A DNA stretch of 32,399 nt from Peptostreptococcus faecalis (lineage in GTDB: Bacteria > Bacillota > Clostridia > Peptostreptococcales > Peptostreptococcaceae), in the NCBI RefSeq assembly GCF_900240845.1, contig NZ_OERU01000010.1, forward strand, positions 1-32,399, read 5' to 3'. Under the pieces are notes generated by a model that had not been told where the DNA came from, did not search any database, and saw only the letters and a program-made list of their open reading frames with translations. The position numbers and the translations under genes were made by a program. Below are positions 9,967 through 19,014 of the stretch, piece after piece (position 1 is the stretch's first letter; each line of letters begins with the position of its first letter).

Positions 9967-10887
9967 ATGGAAAAGAATAGATTATATAATTCGTTAAAAT
10001 CAATTATTGATGAAGATTTGATTTATATTGACGAACCTATGAATGACCATATATCTTTCAAAGTAGGCGGTCCAGCAGATATATTAGTTAGACCTAAGAC
10101 TGAAGATGATATTAGGGCAGTATTAAAATTAGTAAATGAAAAGAATATTCCATTTCTCGTAATGGGAAATGGTACAAATATATTAATAAAAGATGGCGGA
10201 TTTAGAGGGCTGGTAATAGAACTTTCTAGTAATTTCAGCAATTATAATATAGATGGAGATGAAATAACTGTTGAGACAGGTGCCTTGTTATCTACAATAG
10301 GTAGAGAAGCGATGAACGCTTCTTTGACAGGATTTGAATTTGCATCAGGAATACCTGGTACGCTTGGTGGAGCTTTGGCTATGAATGCTGGTGCATATGG
10401 CGGAGAAATGAAAAATATTGTTAAGTCGGTAAGATTGATGGATTGTGACGGAAATATTGTTGAATATACAAATGAAGAAATGAGATTTGAATATAGACAT
10501 AGTAGGCTTACTGAAGAAAATTTAATTGCGCTATCAGCAGTTATAAAGTTGGAAAATGGAGACTATGAAGAAATAAAAGAAAAAATGAATGATCTTTCTC
10601 ACCAAAGACGTACGAAGCAGCCTTTAGAATATCCAAGTGCTGGTAGTACATTCAAAAGACCTGAAGGATATTTTGCAGGGAAATTGATACAAGACTCTAA
10701 TTTGAAGGGATTTTCAGTTGGAGGCGCAATGGTATCTGAAAAACACTCTGGCTTTATAATTAATTATAATAATGCCACAGCTAGAGATTTAATTAATTTA
10801 ATCGAACATGTAAAAAGTTCTGTTTACGAAAATCATGGAGTTAAATTAGAAGAAGAGGTCAAAATTTTAGGCGAAGATATCGAATAA
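9967..10887 (+). CDS. murB: UDP-N-acetylenolpyruvoylglucosamine reductase
   Basis: MurB reduces UDP-GlcNAc-enolpyruvate to UDP-MurNAc with NADPH and FAD, the second committed step of peptidoglycan synthesis in the cytoplasm. FAD-binding features are visible: SFKVGGPAD, VMGNGTNIL and GIPGTLGGALAMNAGAYG. The catalytic region with serine in PSAGSTFKRP and the late glutamate in LEEEVKILG are present. I chose the ATG at 9967, with GGGAGG five bases before it (306 residues, close to B. subtilis MurB). An in-frame TTG at 9943 with AAGGTGG before it would add eight residues and cannot be excluded. It leads an apparent operon with the PHP gene, rapZ, yvcK, the Nudix gene and whiA. Confidence 0.96.
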   Translation: MEKNRLYNSLKSIIDEDLIYIDEPMNDHISFKVGGPADILVRPKTEDDIRAVLKLVNEKNIPFLVMGNGTNILIKDGGFRGLVIELSSNFSNYNIDGDEITVETGALLSTIGREAMNASLTGFEFASGIPGTLGGALAMNAGAYGGEMKNIVKSVRLMDCDGNIVEYTNEEMRFEYRHSRLTEENLIALSAVIKLENGDYEEIKEKMNDLSHQRRTKQPLEYPSAGSTFKRPEGYFAGKLIQDSNLKGFSVGGAMVSEKHSGFIINYNNATARDLINLIEHVKSSVYENHGVKLEEEVKILGEDIE

Positions 10888-10913
10888 TTTAAGAGTAATC
10901 TGGAGGTGAATAG

Positions 10914-11651
10914 ATGAAAATTATTGCAGATTACCATACACACACAATTTATAGTTGCGGAGGAAATGAAAAGAGACGTCATGCCAAGGGAACTATTGAA
11001 GAAAATGTAAAAATGGCTATAGAAAAAGGCATTGATATTATAGGAATATCTGAACATGGCTTCAATCACCTTTACTATGGACTATCGAAAAAAAATGCAA
11101 AAAAACAAAGAAAAGAAATAGATAGATTAAATGAGAAGTATCCAGAAATTAAAATATTGATGGGTATGGAGTGTAACATATTAGATGATACAGGTAAAAT
11201 TGATATGCCAGATGATATGGTTGAATACTTTGATTACATATTAGCTGGATATCACTTTGGTTCAAAGCCAACTTCAGCTGGAAGTTTATTTAATCATATA
11301 GTAAACTTTATATTTAGAGGATACTTTTCAAAAAAATATAATACAAACGCACTAGTAAATGCTATGAAAAACAATAAAATTTTATATATTACTCATCCAG
11401 GAGATAAGGGGTCGGTGGATATAAAAAAAGTAGCAGATACAGCAGAAAAAACAGGCACAGGTTTAGAGATAAATTCTCATCACAACAGACTTAGTGTAGA
11501 GATGTTAAAAGAAATAAAAGATATGGACATAAAGTTTTATATTGGTTCAGATGCTCATGAACCAAAAAATATAGCAAACTTTGATGAGTCTATAAAAATG
11601 GCTGAGCAAGCGGGACTTGATTTTGATAAAATTGTCAATGTAGATAAATAA
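10914..11651 (+). CDS. PHP-domain phosphoesterase
   Basis: This 245-residue stand-alone PHP (polymerase and histidinol phosphatase) protein carries the metal-ligand motifs in order: DYHTHT at 5-10, the second His in ISEHGF, the glutamate in GMECNI, the His in AGYHFG, and the closing IGSDAHEP. All expected metal ligands appear present, so it should be an active metal-dependent phosphoesterase. The substrate cannot be predicted; histidinol phosphate and various sugar or nucleotide phosphates are possibilities within the family. The ATG follows a strong GGAGGTGA. It lies 26 bases after murB and 13 before rapZ. A PHP gene at this place next to rapZ and yvcK is, as I recall, common in Clostridia, which suggests a linked but unproven role. 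Confidence 0.88.
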   Translation: MKIIADYHTHTIYSCGGNEKRRHAKGTIEENVKMAIEKGIDIIGISEHGFNHLYYGLSKKNAKKQRKEIDRLNEKYPEIKILMGMECNILDDTGKIDMPDDMVEYFDYILAGYHFGSKPTSAGSLFNHIVNFIFRGYFSKKYNTNALVNAMKNNKILYITHPGDKGSVDIKKVADTAEKTGTGLEINSHHNRLSVEMLKEIKDMDIKFYIGSDAHEPKNIANFDESIKMAEQAGLDFDKIVNVDK

Positions 11652-11664
11652 TGGGGGACAAATT

Positions 11665-12528
11665 ATGAAGTTTATAATAGTTACTGGTCTATCTGGATCT
11701 GGAAAAAGTGAAGCTATGAAAGCATTAGAGGATATGGGATTTTACTGTGTAGATAATTTGCCACCTGCATTGATAGTTAAATTCGCTGAACTATTCTTCC
11801 AAGTGAACTCAAATATAGATAAGGTAGCATTAGGTATAGATATTAGAGGAAGAGAATTTTTTCAAGCACTTAATGAGGCATTGGAACAATTGAGTGTAGC
11901 CAATTTTAAATACGACATGATATATTTAGATTGTGATGATGATGTCTTAATAAAAAGGTATAAAATGACTAGAAGAAATCATCCTCTAGCAGTCAATTCT
12001 CAAATTTCTGATGGAATAAAGAAAGAAAGAGTCATAATGGAACCTTTGAAGAAATATTCTAAGATGATTATCGATACTACCAATATGAAACCAAAAGATT
12101 TAAAAGCAGAGATTGCTAACTTATACGATTCTGGAGATGGCTTGGATAGTCCTAATATCACAATATCTGTAGTTTCATTTGGGTTTAAATACGGTATTCC
12201 GATGGATGCGGATTTAGTTTTTGATGTTAGATTTTTACCTAATCCATATTATGTCCCTGAATTAAGAGTAAAAACAGGAGATGATGAAGAGGTCAGAGAT
12301 TTTGTAATGGACTCTAAAATAAGTCTAGAATTTCAATTAAAGTTGTTTGATATGTTAGACTTTTTAATACCTCAATATATTAATGAGGGAAAACAACACC
12401 TGGTAATTGCAATTGGTTGTACAGGAGGAAGACATAGATCTGTAACTATGGTGAATTACACTTACGATTATCTTGAAGAACATGGATATAGAGTTGTAAA
12501 GAAACATAGAGATGCCAAATTAGATTAA
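11665..12528 (+). CDS. rapZ: RNase adapter RapZ / YvcJ family P-loop protein
   Basis: This nucleotide-binding protein of the RapZ/YvcJ family has 287 residues, the normal size. The N-terminal Walker A GLSGSGKS is at 8-15, followed by EDMGFYCVDNLPP. The C-terminal domain carries the family signature GCTGGRHRSV. In E. coli RapZ guides RNase E to the small RNA GlmZ and so regulates glucosamine-6-phosphate synthase. In Firmicutes YvcJ the RNA target is unclear, though an effect on competence has been reported. Being between the PHP gene and yvcK in tight spacing supports a shared operon concerned with cell-wall precursor supply. The start has GGGGGA upstream. Confidence 0.96.
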   Translation: MKFIIVTGLSGSGKSEAMKALEDMGFYCVDNLPPALIVKFAELFFQVNSNIDKVALGIDIRGREFFQALNEALEQLSVANFKYDMIYLDCDDDVLIKRYKMTRRNHPLAVNSQISDGIKKERVIMEPLKKYSKMIIDTTNMKPKDLKAEIANLYDSGDGLDSPNITISVVSFGFKYGIPMDADLVFDVRFLPNPYYVPELRVKTGDDEEVRDFVMDSKISLEFQLKLFDMLDFLIPQYINEGKQHLVIAIGCTGGRHRSVTMVNYTYDYLEEHGYRVVKKHRDAKLD

Positions 12529-12543
12529 ATTGGGGGAGTTAAT

Positions 12544-13695
12544 ATGCAAATACAATTGTCACCGTTAGAGATAGTATTGTCAATTCTTGCAGTATTGGGA
12601 GCAGTGAGCTTAATTGTACTGTTTCATGTAGCGTATAAATTTATAGATTTGTACAAAAAGACGTTAGAATATAACAAAAAAACTATTGAAAGTTTTGAAA
12701 GAAGAGAATTTCAACCAAACGTAGTAGTTATGGGTGGAGGAACTGGACAGTCTATTTTTTTAAGAGGCTTGAAGCATGAAACAAAAAACATTACTGCCAT
12801 CGTTACTGTTGCAGATGACGGAGGAGGCTCAGGGGCATTAAGAGAAGATTTGGGTATGCTTCCACCAGGAGATATACGAAACTGTTTATTGGCTCTTGCG
12901 AATATAGAGCCAACAATGAACGAAGTTATGAAATATAGATTTCCAGAAGGAGCACTTAAGGGTCAAAGCTTCGGAAACTTATTCTTAGCAGCTATGAATG
13001 GTCTGTATGATAATTTTGAGACTGCTATATACAAAATGAGTCAAATTTTCGCTATAACAGGGAAAGTTCTTCCTGTTACATTAGATGATATAAATTTAGT
13101 CGCAGAACTTGAAAATGGAGAAGTTGTGGTAGGGGAATCAAATATACCAAAAGTCTCTAAAGCAAAGAATAGTAAAATAAAGAAATTATATCTAGATAAA
13201 AAAGATGTAAGACCTTTAGAAGAAGTAATTTCTTCTATTAACAAGGCTGAGGCTGTTGTGATTGGACCGGGAAGTCTTTACACAAGTATTTTGCCAAATA
13301 TTTTAGTGGAAGATGTGGTAGATGCTCTGACTAACACAATAGCACCGAAAGTATACGTTTGTAACATAATGACACAACCAGGAGAAACAGATGGTAAAAG
13401 TGTTGTTGATCATGTGAAGGTACTAATAGAGCACGCAGGAGTAAATTTTATTGACTATATAATTGTAAATAATGAAGATTTACCTGATGAAGTATTTGAA
13501 AGATATTCAAAAGACGGAGCTAAATTAGTTATATTGGATGATGAACAAAAAAAAGAGCTTAAAAATATGGGAATAACCTGCGTAGAGCAGAGATTAATAG
13601 AAATAAAAAATGGCTATATTAGACATGATGCGGAGGTTGTTGCAAATACAGTAGTTAGAATTGCAACAAAACATAGTTATTCAAACAACATTTGA
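12544..13695 (+). CDS. yvcK: Gluconeogenesis factor YvcK/MgfK family, membrane-anchored form
   Basis: YvcK-family proteins bind UDP-sugars and are needed for growth and normal shape on gluconeogenic carbon sources. The core is recognised by VVMGGGTGQS at 61-70, VADDGGGSGALR, the GDIRNCLLAL stretch and VIGPGSLYTSI. At 383 residues it is longer than B. subtilis YvcK (about 317). The extra part is an N-terminal hydrophobic segment (about residues 8-32) followed by a charged linker to residue 57, so this version is likely anchored to the cytoplasmic membrane. The stop codon is directly followed by the AAGGAG of the Nudix gene. Confidence 0.95.
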   Translation: MQIQLSPLEIVLSILAVLGAVSLIVLFHVAYKFIDLYKKTLEYNKKTIESFERREFQPNVVVMGGGTGQSIFLRGLKHETKNITAIVTVADDGGGSGALREDLGMLPPGDIRNCLLALANIEPTMNEVMKYRFPEGALKGQSFGNLFLAAMNGLYDNFETAIYKMSQIFAITGKVLPVTLDDINLVAELENGEVVVGESNIPKVSKAKNSKIKKLYLDKKDVRPLEEVISSINKAEAVVIGPGSLYTSILPNILVEDVVDALTNTIAPKVYVCNIMTQPGETDGKSVVDHVKVLIEHAGVNFIDYIIVNNEDLPDEVFERYSKDGAKLVILDDEQKKELKNMGITCVEQRLIEIKNGYIRHDAEVVANTVVRIATKHSYSNNI

Positions 13696-13712
13696 TTTTA
13701 AGGAGTGATAAT

Positions 13713-14144
13713 ATGAGAGAAGAGGTAAGCGCAGGCGGTGTAGTAGTATTCGGAAACACCATATTGTTATTGAGAAAATATAATGGAGACTGGGTTTTGC
13801 CAAAAGGGAAAGTAGAAAAAGGTGAAACGCATGAACAGGCAGCTTTACGAGAAGTAAAAGAAGAAACTGGAGTAAAGGCTAATATTGATAAATACCTTGG
13901 TGAAATTCACTATACTTACAAAGAAAACTGGGATCAAAGTAAGGGTGTTCATAAAATAGTGTTTTGGTACTTGATGAATACCACTAACATGGATACAGTA
14001 CCTCAGAAAGAGGAAGGGTTTGTAGAAGCTAAATTTTTACATATGGATAGAGTTACAGATATGGCTCGCTATGACGATGAAAAAGAAATAATAAAGGTTG
14101 CCTTGGAAGAAATAAAAAAAGAACAAAAAAAGGAGCAGCGTTAA
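13713..14144 (+). CDS. Nudix hydrolase
   Basis: The 143-residue protein is a single Nudix domain with a complete Nudix box at residues 32-54, matching G-x5-E-x7-REUxEExGU (Gly32, Glu38, Arg46, Glu47, Glu50, Glu51, Gly53). It should hydrolyse a nucleoside diphosphate linked to another group; the substrate is not predictable, and diadenosine polyphosphates or RNA 5' ends are among family choices. I chose ATG 13713 because AAGGAG at 13700-13705 is seven bases before it. A longer frame from TTG 13692 overlaps the yvcK stop and has no RBS. Its stop overlaps the whiA start (TAATG). In B. subtilis the Nudix gene yvcI lies before yvcJ, so the order differs here. Confidence 0.93.
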   Translation: MREEVSAGGVVVFGNTILLLRKYNGDWVLPKGKVEKGETHEQAALREVKEETGVKANIDKYLGEIHYTYKENWDQSKGVHKIVFWYLMNTTNMDTVPQKEEGFVEAKFLHMDRVTDMARYDDEKEIIKVALEEIKKEQKKEQR

Positions 14145-15109
14145 TGTCTTTTTCAACAGAGACAAAAAATGAATTAGCGAGATTAGTTAACGATAAAAAA
14201 AGATTAGATTTAGCTGAATTATCTGGAATTATTAGACTATCGGGAAGTATAGGCCTATCTGGAAAGATGGAAATAAGTTTGAAGATAAGTACCGAATTAA
14301 ATGCGGTTGCCAGAAAGGTTTTTAAAATATTAAAAACTAACTTCGGTATTAATACAAGTATCACTGTAAATAAAAATCAAATGTTGAAAAAAAATAATAG
14401 TTATGTACTTTTAGTAACACCTGAAATGAATGCAGGTAGGATGTTGGTGGAATTGGGTATACTCGAAAAGGAAGATAGTTTCTATACTAGAAATGACATC
14501 CCAGATTACTTAATTTCAAACCAACAAGAAAAACAGGCATATATTAGAGGCGCTTTTTTAGGAGGCGGATCTATAAATGATCCTGAAAAAAACTACCATA
14601 TGGAATTTGTGACAAACAATGAAGAATATGCATCACAGTTGAGTGATCTCATAAACTCAATGGGATTTAATAGCAAAATAATAGATAGAAAAAATAACTA
14701 TGTTGTTTACTTAAAAGAAAGTGAGCAGATATCTGATTTGCTGACTTTGATGGGAGCAAACAAAGCAATGTTTACTCTACAAAATGCTAAGATAGTAAAA
14801 GAAATGAGAAATAAAGTAAATAGAATAGTAAATTGTGAGACAGCAAATTTATCTAAGACGGTAGATGCGGCTGTAAGACAAGTGGAAAATATTCTTATTA
14901 TACAAAAAACTATCGGGATAAGTGAATTGCCTGAAAATCTTCAACAGCTAGCTCTTTTGAGATTAGAAAATGAAGATATAAGCCTAAAAGAATTAGGAGA
15001 GATGCTAAGTCCTCCTCTAGGAAAATCAGGAGTGAATCATAGATTTAAAAAAATTGAGGAAATAGCTGATAAATATAGAGATATGATATTACCTGAAGAT
15101 TTATTTTAG
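14144..15109 (+). CDS. whiA: DNA-binding protein WhiA
   Basis: WhiA is a conserved Gram-positive protein needed for sporulation septation in Streptomyces and affecting division and chromosome segregation in Bacillus. The 321 residues comprise an N-terminal pair of degenerate LAGLIDADG homing-endonuclease-like repeats (including [15 protein letters not shown]) and a C-terminal helix-turn-helix. The HTH shows the family signature [20 protein letters not shown]. The endonuclease active site is not expected to function in this family. Translation is coupled to the Nudix gene by a 1-base overlap, and a strong terminator follows the stop after one base. Confidence 0.97.
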   Translation: MSFSTETKNELARLVNDKKRLDLAELSGIIRLSGSIGLSGKMEISLKISTELNAVARKVFKILKTNFGINTSITVNKNQMLKKNNSYVLLVTPEMNAGRMLVELGILEKEDSFYTRNDIPDYLISNQQEKQAYIRGAFLGGGSINDPEKNYHMEFVTNNEEYASQLSDLINSMGFNSKIIDRKNNYVVYLKESEQISDLLTLMGANKAMFTLQNAKIVKEMRNKVNRIVNCETANLSKTVDAAVRQVENILIIQKTIGISELPENLQQLALLRLENEDISLKELGEMLSPPLGKSGVNHRFKKIEEIADKYRDMILPEDLF

Positions 15110-15110
15110 T

Positions 15111-15137
15111 GCTGATGCGAATGCATCAGCTATTTTT
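15111..15137 (+). terminator. Intrinsic terminator between whiA and dnaE
   Basis: The perfect 8-bp arms GCTGATGC (15111-15118) and GCATCAGC (15123-15130) enclose the loop GAAT, followed by TATTTTT. It sits directly after whiA and only 15 bases before the dnaE ATG. Confidence 0.85.
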
Positions 15138-15152
15138 GAAAGAGGTGAAAAT

Positions 15153-18100
15153 ATGAATACTGAAACAGTAAATACTGATTTTTCACATCTACATGTCCAT
15201 ACGGAATATAGTCTACTAGACGGTTTTTCTAGAATTGATAAACTGATTCCAAGATTGAAAGAATTAGGAATGAAATCGTGTGCTATAACAGATCATGGAT
15301 CAATGTTCGGAGTTGTGGATTTTTATAAAAAATGTAAAAAAGAAGGTATAAAGCCAATTATTGGATGTGAAGTTTATGTAGCTCCTAGAAGTTTGAAGGA
15401 TAAAGATCCTAATATAGACAAATACTCCTCACATCTTATATTACTAGCAGAAAATAATGAAGGATATAAAAATCTTATAAAAATAGTATCAGATTCTTAT
15501 GTAGATGGTTTTTACTATAAACCGCGAACAGATAAAGAACAATTGAGAAAATATGCCAAGGGAATAATATGTCTATCAGCTTGTCTAAGTGGGGAAATAC
15601 CAAAAGCCTTGCTAGCAAAAAATTATGAAAATGCAAAGAATTTAGCAAATGAATATGTAGATATATTTGGAAAAGAAAATTTTTTCTTAGAAATACAAGA
15701 CCATAAATTGGCGGAACAAAAAGAGGTCAATGCAGGAATATTGAAATTATCTAAGGAATTGAATATACCATTAGTGGCAACTAACGATGCTCATTATGTA
15801 AATAGAGAAGATTCTAAAACACAAGATGTGTTGATGTGCATACAGATGCAAAAAATACTTGATGATCCAACTAGAATGAAGTTTCCAAACGATGAATTCT
15901 ATATTAAATCAAGACAAGAAATGGAAGCATCATTTTCTTTCGTACCAGAAGCTATAGATAATACACTTAAAATAGCAGAAAGATGTAATGTAGAATTTGA
16001 TTTTAATAGTTATCATATACCTACATTTGATATTCCAGAAGGATACACAGCAACAGAGTATCTAAGAGAGCTTTGCTATAAAGGATTAGAAGAGAGGTAT
16101 GAAAATCCAAGTGAAGATGTAAAAAAGAGATTAGATTATGAAATTGAAGTAATCTCCAATATGGGATATGTAGAGTACTTTCTTATAGTGTGGGACTTTA
16201 TAAATTATGCAAAACAAAATAATATTATGGTTGGACCAGGGAGAGGTTCTGCAGCAGGATCTATAGTATCGTATACATTAAATATTACAGATATTGACCC
16301 AATAAAATATAATTTACTTTTTGAGCGTTTTCTAAATCCAGAAAGAGTAACAATGCCCGATATAGATATTGACTTTTGTTATGAAAGACGTGAAGAAGTA
16401 ATTGATTATGTAAAACGCAAGTATGGAGAAGACCATGTAGCACAGATAATTACATTTGGAACAATGGGCGCAAAACTTGCTATTAGAGATGTTGGTAGGG
16501 TACTAGATATTCCATATAACAAAGTGGATTCAGTTGCAAAAGAAATACCTTTTGCACTTGGGATGACAATTGATAAAGCCTTTGATGTAAATCCAAAACT
16601 AGAAGAGCTATATGAAGAAGATAATGAAGTAAAAGAAATAATAGACATATCAAGAGATGTAGAAGGTATGGTCAGACATGCATCTACGCATGCAGCTGGA
16701 GTAGTTATATCAAAAAAACCAGTATATGAATATGTACCTCTTTATAGAAACCAAGATTCCATTACAACAGAATTTACGATGACAACTTTGGAAGAACTTG
16801 GACTTTTAAAAATGGATTTCTTGGGATTAAGAACATTAACAGTAATAAGAGATGCATTGGATCTAATAGAAGCTAATAGAGAAGAAAAGGGATATACGGA
16901 AAAAATTGATTTTTCTAAAATGGATTATGATGATCCTCTTGTCTATGAAACACTGTCTTCTGGTAACACTTTGGGTGTATTTCAGCTGGAAAGTTCTGGA
17001 ATGAGAAACTTTATGAAGCAGTTAAAACCATCTAGCTTTGAAGACATAGTAGCCGGTATTTCTCTTTTTAGACCAGGTCCAATGGATTCAATTCCTACAT
17101 ATATTAACTGCAAGAATAATCCAAGCCAAGTAAAATATGTAGATCCAAAATTAAAGCCTATACTAGAGGTAACTTATGGATGTTTGGTGTACCAAGAACA
17201 AGTAATGCAGGTCGTTAGAGAACTAGGTGGATACAGCTTTGGAAGAAGTGACTTGGTAAGAAGAGCGATGAGCAAGAAAAAAATGGATGTAATGGAAGAA
17301 GAACGCCAATACTTTATACACGGAAAATTGGATAGCAATGGAGAAGTTGAGATTCCAGGATGTATAAGAAATGGTGTAGGAGAAGATGCTGCAAATAAAA
17401 TATTTGATGATATGATAGATTTTGCGAAATACGCATTTAATAAATCTCACGCTGCGGCATATGGAGTATTAGCTTACGAAACAGCATACCTAAAAACACA
17501 TTATCCAGTAGAATTTATGGCAGCACTTTTAACATCTGTAATGGGTAATACTGACAAGGTAGTGGAGTATATAAAAGAATGTAACTCTATAGGAATAGAA
17601 GTTCTTCCTCCAGATATAAATAAATCTTTTTCAAAATTCTCAGTTGATGGAAAAAATATAAGATTTGGTCTTGCAGCTGTAAAAAATGTAGGGTCATCCG
17701 TAATAGATAATATAGTAAATGAAAGAACCTTAAATGGTGAATTTGTATCTCTTACCGATATGCTAAAAAGATTAGATTCTAAACAGACAAACAAAAGAGT
17801 AATTGAAAGTCTGATAAAATGTGGTGCATTTGATTCAATGGGAGAAAATAGAGCGACATTGATGTTTGGATTTGAAACTTTGCTAGATAGTATAAGTAGA
17901 GATAGAAAAAGGAATGTAGATGGTCAAATATCGATATTTGACATGATGAATAATGAAGATGATGAAGTTCAAGTCAATAGTAATGAAGTATTAGACTATG
18001 TCGAAGAATATAAGGATAAAATTAAACTAGAAATGGAAAAAGAAGTTCTAGGTATATATGTATCTGGTCATCCTTTATCAGAGTATGAAGAAACATTGGA

Positions 18101-18734
18101 TAAAAAAACATCTATAAATAATAGGGATATATTAGAACTAAAAGAAGATCCAGAAAAACTTCAAGATTTAAATAATCAAGAACATATAATAGGTGGTATG
18201 ATTGTATCTAAAAAAATGATGACTACTAAAAAAAATGATATTATGTCCTTCGTAACACTTGAAGATGTATTTGGAAGCATGGATGTAGTAGTATTTCCAA
18301 AAGTTCTAGAAACATATCAAGATTTGATTAAGGATGAAAAAATAGTACTGATAAAAGGCAGAATCAGTATAAGAGGAGATGAGGATGTATCTTTTATAGC
18401 TAGTGAAATAAAAGATATTGAAGATAAAGCTCCGTTCTCTAATGGGACTACATATAAGCCTGGAAATTATAAAAAAGCTATCTATAAAAACAGTACAGGT
18501 AAAAAAATATTTATAAGAATAGACTCAATGAAAAATGAGGAATTACTAAATGAAATTTACCATATAGCAAAACAGCATCAAGGAGATGATAAGATAATTT
18601 TATTCCCAATTGATGAAAATCTGGAAGGTAAAAAGCAAACTTATCAATTGTCTGGTATTGGAGTATATGCAGATGATATATTGAGAGAAGCCCTTGCTAA
18701 CTCTGTAGGAGATTCAGATGTAGTGCTAAAATAA
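15153..18734 (+). CDS. dnaE: DNA polymerase III subunit alpha (DnaE type)
   Basis: This is a replicative DNA polymerase of the C family. At 1193 residues it has the DnaE layout and not that of PolC, which carries an internal exonuclease. The N-terminal PHP domain starts with SHLHVHTEYSLLDG. The palm contains GPGRGSAAGS and the catalytic acidic motif MPDIDIDF near residue 400, and a tandem HhH region follows. The OB fold near the C-terminus is marked by IGGMIVSKKMMTTKKNDIMSF region residues. In Firmicutes with both polymerases, DnaE extends primers before hand-over to PolC. The RBS is AGAGGTGA. It lies right behind the whiA terminator with no room for a promoter, so its expression probably relies on read-through or on a promoter inside whiA. 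Confidence 0.97.
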   Translation: MNTETVNTDFSHLHVHTEYSLLDGFSRIDKLIPRLKELGMKSCAITDHGSMFGVVDFYKKCKKEGIKPIIGCEVYVAPRSLKDKDPNIDKYSSHLILLAENNEGYKNLIKIVSDSYVDGFYYKPRTDKEQLRKYAKGIICLSACLSGEIPKALLAKNYENAKNLANEYVDIFGKENFFLEIQDHKLAEQKEVNAGILKLSKELNIPLVATNDAHYVNREDSKTQDVLMCIQMQKILDDPTRMKFPNDEFYIKSRQEMEASFSFVPEAIDNTLKIAERCNVEFDFNSYHIPTFDIPEGYTATEYLRELCYKGLEERYENPSEDVKKRLDYEIEVISNMGYVEYFLIVWDFINYAKQNNIMVGPGRGSAAGSIVSYTLNITDIDPIKYNLLFERFLNPERVTMPDIDIDFCYERREEVIDYVKRKYGEDHVAQIITFGTMGAKLAIRDVGRVLDIPYNKVDSVAKEIPFALGMTIDKAFDVNPKLEELYEEDNEVKEIIDISRDVEGMVRHASTHAAGVVISKKPVYEYVPLYRNQDSITTEFTMTTLEELGLLKMDFLGLRTLTVIRDALDLIEANREEKGYTEKIDFSKMDYDDPLVYETLSSGNTLGVFQLESSGMRNFMKQLKPSSFEDIVAGISLFRPGPMDSIPTYINCKNNPSQVKYVDPKLKPILEVTYGCLVYQEQVMQVVRELGGYSFGRSDLVRRAMSKKKMDVMEEERQYFIHGKLDSNGEVEIPGCIRNGVGEDAANKIFDDMIDFAKYAFNKSHAAAYGVLAYETAYLKTHYPVEFMAALLTSVMGNTDKVVEYIKECNSIGIEVLPPDINKSFSKFSVDGKNIRFGLAAVKNVGSSVIDNIVNERTLNGEFVSLTDMLKRLDSKQTNKRVIESLIKCGAFDSMGENRATLMFGFETLLDSISRDRKRNVDGQISIFDMMNNEDDEVQVNSNEVLDYVEEYKDKIKLEMEKEVLGIYVSGHPLSEYEETLDKKTSINNRDILELKEDPEKLQDLNNQEHIIGGMIVSKKMMTTKKNDIMSFVTLEDVFGSMDVVVFPKVLETYQDLIKDEKIVLIKGRISIRGDEDVSFIASEIKDIEDKAPFSNGTTYKPGNYKKAIYKNSTGKKIFIRIDSMKNEELLNEIYHIAKQHQGDDKIILFPIDENLEGKKQTYQLSGIGVYADDILREALANSVGDSDVVLK

Positions 18735-18831
18735 AAAATTAAATAAATAAAAAATTGTATAAATAGAATATATAAGTAGTCTTAAATGAAAATACACTTA
18801 GATTTAAATATAAAAAAATAAAAAAAGATGT

Positions 18832-18902
18832 AAAAAATATTTCTGAAACTAATCCATTATGTTATAATAACAGAGTATAGATAAGTAGCAGAAATATTTT
18901 TT
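18832..18902. repeat. 14-bp inverted repeat enclosing the pfkA promoter
   Basis: AAAAAATATTTCTG at 18832-18845 is the exact reverse complement of 18889-18902, which is followed by another T. The 43 bases between contain the extended -10 promoter of pfkA. A transcript coming from dnaE could form this hairpin with a U tail, whereas a transcript starting at the internal promoter lacks the left arm. Alternatively, the arms are a split operator. Confidence 0.65.
18860..18868 (+). promoter_or_regulatory. Extended -10 promoter of pfkA-pyk
   Basis: TGTTATAAT gives a TGn extended -10 (TATAAT at 18863-18868) with no good -35. The expected start near 18875 leaves a leader of about 140 nt before pfkA. 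Confidence 0.6.
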
Positions 18903-18957
18903 TACCCACTATGGGATAAAAAAGTGCGACATGGACTAAAAAAGTCCCAAATGGGTA
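18903..18957 (+). promoter_or_regulatory. Structured pfkA leader with imperfect 20-nt tandem repeats
   Basis: TACCCA (18903-18908) pairs with TGGGTA (18952-18957), and TGGGA (18912-18916) pairs with TCCCA (18945-18949), giving a two-part stem. Inside it GGACT and AGTCC (18933-18937 and 18943-18947) can form a small competing hairpin. The segments 18911-18930 and 18931-18950 are 20-nt copies identical at 15 positions, sharing TAAAAAAGT. I do not recognise a known riboswitch class. Confidence 0.5.
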
Positions 18958-19014
18958 TATGCTAAATAAATAAAAATAAAATAAAATAATGATATGAAAT
19001 GATAGGAGAAAGAT

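Noticed and set aside
13692-13712. TTG at 13692 as Nudix start
   Set aside because: It has no RBS and overlaps the yvcK stop. AAGGAG lies inside this extension and is placed for ATG 13713.
18903-18957. Known riboswitch before pfkA
   Set aside because: No consensus core of a riboswitch class that I can recall is visible, so it is reported only as a structured leader.
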